From NCBI GenBank assembly GCA_004555655.1, contig SFHJ01000017.1, positions 1 to 36,154 on the forward strand: a DNA stretch of 36,154 nucleotides, read 5' to 3'. The notes below the pieces were generated by a model. It did no database searches and was not told the DNA's origin. It saw only the letters and a program-made list of their open reading frames with translations. The DNA comes from Clostridiales bacterium. GTDB taxonomy: Bacteria > Bacillota > Clostridia > Oscillospirales > Oscillospiraceae. Made by a program: the position numbers and the translations under genes. Shown here piece by piece: positions 33,246-36,154 of this stretch (positions are counted from its first letter, which is position 1; every line of letters begins with the position of its first letter).

Positions 33246-34339
33246 TACCGGTATCCCATGGCCGTCTCGTATTCACGGATGAACGCGACGTTCGCCGCCT
33301 CATACTCGTTGAACACACTCTCATCGAAATCTTCCGCCGCGACCGTGCCCGTATACCAGCTGCACGCGTCGAAATACGCCTGCAGCGCCGGATCTTCAAA
33401 GCGCCTGCCGTGGCGCGCAAAGATCTCATTTCTTGCCAGCCGGCATTCCTCCGCCGTAAGCCCGCGCAGATCATCCTCACGCAGATACCTGCTGTCGCTT
33501 CCGGGCAGGACATACCCGCTCTGTGCCGCAGCTGCCTGACAGGCATCGGCATAGAGCGTATATGCCTCACTGAGCGCAAATTCGCGCCACGCGTCATATT
33601 CCGCGCCGCCCGAGCCGTCGTAATCAACCGAGTCCGACGCTTTACGTGCATCCTCCGCATAGCGCAGCCGCAGCAGCACGTCGTCTTTAAAATACAGCCT
33701 GCACGCGTCATCCGCCTCCAGAAGCGCAAAGCGCAGCATGCCATCTTCAAAATAGTAGCTCCGCTCAAAATCCAGCCCGTCGGCCCCGCTGCGCAGAACG
33801 ATGCACGCCGGCTCGCTGCCGTCCATCCAGGCGGATACGCTCTGCCTGAGCGCCAGCTTTTCATATCGCCCGGCCTGCCGGTTCTCCTCGATCGCGTTGA
33901 ACTCGGCGCGGATGGCCTTCACCTCGTCGTCCACCGTCTGCGTCCCGTCCGCGGCAGCCTCAGGTGTATCCTGCTCCTCCGCAGGAGTCTGCGCCGTCTC
34001 CGGTCCGGCGCTCTGCAGCTTGGGCGCGTCCGGCTGCGCCGCCGTCTCAGGCACCACGTCCTGCTGTGTTTCCTGCGCTGTCCCGGACGGCTCGCGCGCA
34101 GGAGCCCCGGACGCATCGCGCAGCTCAGCCAGCATCGCAGGCGGCGCATTTACAGCCCTTCTTTGCGGCTCGAGCTTCAAAAGCACATACCCTACAGCCG
34201 AAAGCAGCACGATCGCCAGCACGCCAAGAATGCCCACCGCGGCCTTGAGCCCCTTTGCCACACGGGGCGGCTGCAGCATGCCGCAGCCGGAACAGTATCT
34301 GCCGGGTCTTGCCTTACTTCCACAATTTCTGCAGCGCAT
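33245..34339 (-). CDS. zinc-ribbon, membrane-anchored YARHG-domain protein
   Basis: 364 aa. An N-terminal zinc ribbon (C3, C6, C16, C19) is followed by one membrane helix (~31-54) and a low-complexity Ala/Glu/Pro/Gln linker (~60-140). A central region (~140-275) contains no family I recognise. A C-terminal YARHG domain (LTAEECRLARNEIFARHGRR, then FEDPALQAYFDACSWY) is expected outside the cell. YARHG domains occur in many cell-surface proteins and their role is unknown. The ribbon should be cytoplasmic. It is translationally coupled to the amidase gene downstream. Confidence 0.85.
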   Translation of the reverse strand: MRCRNCGSKARPGRYCSGCGMLQPPRVAKGLKAAVGILGVLAIVLLSAVGYVLLKLEPQRRAVNAPPAMLAELRDASGAPAREPSGTAQETQQDVVPETAAQPDAPKLQSAGPETAQTPAEEQDTPEAAADGTQTVDDEVKAIRAEFNAIEENRQAGRYEKLALRQSVSAWMDGSEPACIVLRSGADGLDFERSYYFEDGMLRFALLEADDACRLYFKDDVLLRLRYAEDARKASDSVDYDGSGGAEYDAWREFALSEAYTLYADACQAAAAQSGYVLPGSDSRYLREDDLRGLTAEECRLARNEIFARHGRRFEDPALQAYFDACSWYTGTVAAEDFDESVFNEYEAANVAFIREYETAMGYR

Positions 34340-34366
34340 CCTGCCGCCTCCCGTCTGTACGCGTGA

Positions 34367-36037
34367 TTATGCCAGTCCCAAAAGCGCAAGCAGATTCTGC
34401 TGCACCTGCGTGCCGAGCGCGTTCAGCTCCTGCTCGCTCAGGAGCAGTATTTCCGTATACGCGGGCATCTCCGGCACCTTGTCGTCCGCCAGAATGGTGA
34501 CGGTCAGTTCTGGCTTGAGAATATCCTCATCCAATGTGACGCTTCTGATGTAGAGCGCCGCAGATTTTTTATCAGCGAGAAGGCTTCCCTTGACGAGCAC
34601 GGTTCCGTCCTCGTTTTCAAACTTGATGCGCAGGTCGCCCTCTTTTTTGTCCCAGCTCACGCTCGCGCTGGCCGTGGTCACGCTGTTCTGCTTTTCACGC
34701 AGCCTCGCGCTGTATTGTTTCGACGTGCTTTCCTCCACGCCGTAGCTCAGCTCATAGTCCTGCCACGCGTCCTGATACTGCACGCAGATGAGCTCCGGCT
34801 CACCCAGTGACGGGCCGGCTGTGAGCGTCAGTCGCATCTGGTCTGCGTCCTCGTCCAGCCGTGCGTCCAGCTTAACCAGCCGCTTGCCGGATTTCGTGAT
34901 GTAGAAATCAAGCGACAGCACGGTGTCTTCCCAGTCGTCGGCCAGATCGTCGCTCGCGTCAATCATATCGCCCACCCAGTCGTAGAAGCGTGTGACAAGC
35001 TCCTCAGGCTCCACCGCCGTGTCACCGGTGAGCGCACCGAACTGCGCGGCATTCTGCTCACAGACCATCGTGACCAGCTTCTTCACGTCCTTGTCCTCGT
35101 CGATCCACCGGAACATGCTCTTGCCGGTCTGGCTCACCGCCGCGCCGTCCATCACAAGCTGCACACACGTGACCTTGACCTCGGACGAGACGAATGCCAG
35201 CGTGTCGCTGCCCTTCTCCACGGCATATTCTTCAAGGATACCGGCCAGCTTCTTGACGAGCTTCTTTACCGTCTTTTCCGTCTGCTTGGCAAGCGCCTCG
35301 TTCTGCTTTTTCGCCTCGCCGTCAATCTGGCCCAACTGCTGCAGAAGCTGCTCGAACGTCTCCTCATCCATTGCAAAGCCGGAGCCGCTCTCAGGCGCAA
35401 ACACAGACTGCGGCAGCGTGTCGGCCAGCGTTTTCAGATTCACGCCGTAGGTCTCTTCCAGCAGCGCAGGCATCGAAAAAGCACACGCGTCTAAGTTTAC
35501 ATAAAGTGACGCATCCAGCTGCTGGCCCGCAAACGGTCCCTGCGCCGTCAGCGCAAGCTGCTGCCGGTCCACGTCCGTATACAGCTTGGCGCCCAGCGTC
35601 CCCGCCGCATCCTGCGTCACGACAAACGGATTGCCGTAGCCGTAGATCAGAGACTCTTCCAGGTCGTTCACCGGCATTTCAAACGCAAAGCTGCCGCCGT
35701 GAAGCGCCTTCTGCGCCAGAATGAGCAGCTCGTCACCGCCCACGCTCTCGAGCGTATTTCCGATGGAATCCATCACGAGCTTCACCGGCGAATTGCCCGC
35801 CACTGCAGCGATGCCCACCACGAGCAGCGCCAGCACGAGCACCGCAGCTGCAGCAGCTAGGATGAGCCGCTTGTTCCACGGTTTTTTCCCGCACGGCCGC
35901 TCTTCCGGCACCTGCGGCGCAGGCGCGGCCGTCTGTCCGCCGGTGTCTTCCGCCGTCACAAATTCCTCGTCATAGTACACAGCCTCTTCCGGCTGCTGCC
36001 CGGACTGTTCCGGGGAAAAAACTGTAAATTCCATCAT
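34367..36037 (-). CDS. large membrane-anchored protein of unknown function
   Basis: 556 aa; either of two adjacent ATGs (36037 or 36034) could be used behind GGGAGGA, the second having better spacing. A cytoplasmic N-terminus (~1-56) is rich in Glu, Gln and Pro; one membrane helix (~57-80) precedes ~475 extracellular residues. That part has alternating beta-like stretches (ADQMRLTLTAGPSLG, KEGDLRIKFENEDG) and a Lys-rich helical segment (~230-270, AKQTEKTVKKLVKKLAGIL). No family is recognised. It leads the three-gene unit with the YARHG protein (27-nt gap) and the amidase, so an envelope role is likely. Confidence 0.75.
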   Translation of the reverse strand: MMEFTVFSPEQSGQQPEEAVYYDEEFVTAEDTGGQTAAPAPQVPEERPCGKKPWNKRLILAAAAAVLVLALLVVGIAAVAGNSPVKLVMDSIGNTLESVGGDELLILAQKALHGGSFAFEMPVNDLEESLIYGYGNPFVVTQDAAGTLGAKLYTDVDRQQLALTAQGPFAGQQLDASLYVNLDACAFSMPALLEETYGVNLKTLADTLPQSVFAPESGSGFAMDEETFEQLLQQLGQIDGEAKKQNEALAKQTEKTVKKLVKKLAGILEEYAVEKGSDTLAFVSSEVKVTCVQLVMDGAAVSQTGKSMFRWIDEDKDVKKLVTMVCEQNAAQFGALTGDTAVEPEELVTRFYDWVGDMIDASDDLADDWEDTVLSLDFYITKSGKRLVKLDARLDEDADQMRLTLTAGPSLGEPELICVQYQDAWQDYELSYGVEESTSKQYSARLREKQNSVTTASASVSWDKKEGDLRIKFENEDGTVLVKGSLLADKKSAALYIRSVTLDEDILKPELTVTILADDKVPEMPAYTEILLLSEQELNALGTQVQQNLLALLGLA

Positions 36038-36054
36038 TTTTCCTCCCTGTGCGT

Positions 36055-36154
36055 CTAGGGAACCTCTGAATTAATAGCCTTTGTTCTGTTCCTACTCGAT
36101 GTATTAGCCGCTATTTGCACTTGGTTAAGGTAATTTAAGCGAAAAATAGCCATT
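36055..36154. mobile_element. possible insertion-sequence end at the right edge
   Basis: After CTAG (36055-36058) the sequence becomes clearly AT-richer and begins GGAACCTCTGAATTAATAG, which resembles an IS tip; CTAG is a target type used by some IS5-family elements. On the minus strand an open frame enters from the edge and ends ...RTKAINSEVP at that boundary. No transposase motif is visible, so this is a weak call. Confidence 0.3.

Noticed and set aside
33047..34366. 439-aa open frame antisense to the YARHG and amidase genes
   Set aside because: Arg/Leu/Pro-rich shadow; both genes on the other strand have domains and proper starts.

Overview
The window comes from a GC-rich, spore-forming, probably strictly anaerobic Gram-positive bacterium, most likely of the class Clostridia (Oscillospiraceae-like). 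This rests on the spmA-spmB pair, an AbrB ending in a Cys-pair tail, stand-alone 2x and 4x[4Fe-4S] ferredoxins, a clostridial-type ftsZ/ftsQ and mraZ organisation, and conserved trmN6-rsmI-abrB synteny. It is mostly core chromosome. No CRISPR array, phage, toxin-antitoxin module or recognisable defence island was seen. Lower-GC, non-coding-looking sequence occurs only at the two edges, and the right edge may be the tip of an insertion sequence.

Layout. (1) 1-9700: tRNA-Pro, a thioesterase/TetR pair, a small conserved-looking basic protein, an SpoU-family RNA methylase with a TfoX-N protein, oligoendopeptidase F, an EamA exporter, a four-cluster ferredoxin, a Gly/Asn/Thr-rich lipoprotein candidate, and a two-gene unit of a decarboxylase-like protein without its catalytic residues followed by a phosphatase-acetyltransferase fusion. 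(2) 9700-11814: tRNA-Arg and a yerC-methyltransferase-hslO unit. (3) 11937-25936, minus strand: a division and cell wall (dcw) cluster, mraZ-rsmH-ftsL-PBP-murE-murF-mraY-ftsW-murG-murA-ftsQ-ftsZ, lacking murD, murC, murB and ftsA. (4) 26142-31000: clpC, a small ferredoxin, trmN6, rsmI and abrB. (5) 30957-36037: spmA-spmB, then an opposing three-gene envelope operon (large membrane-anchored unknown, zinc-ribbon/YARHG protein, lipoprotein amidase).

How the genes fit together. The dcw cluster supplies peptidoglycan precursor synthesis (MurA, MurE, MurF, MraY, MurG), polymerisation and crosslinking (FtsW and a PASTA PBP) and the division scaffold (FtsZ, FtsQ, FtsL). A MraZ-type operator of 10-bp direct repeats lies between the mraZ promoter and its start codon. 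Sigma-A-type promoters are unusually easy to read here; several use a TTGCA-type -35. Many convergent gene pairs are separated by strong bidirectional hairpin terminators.

No convincing wholly new multi-gene system was found. The best leads are the probable OMP-decarboxylase pseudoenzyme and its fused neighbour, the envelope operon at the right edge, the tandem hairpin array at 6170-6341, and the unexplained 32045-32321 segment.
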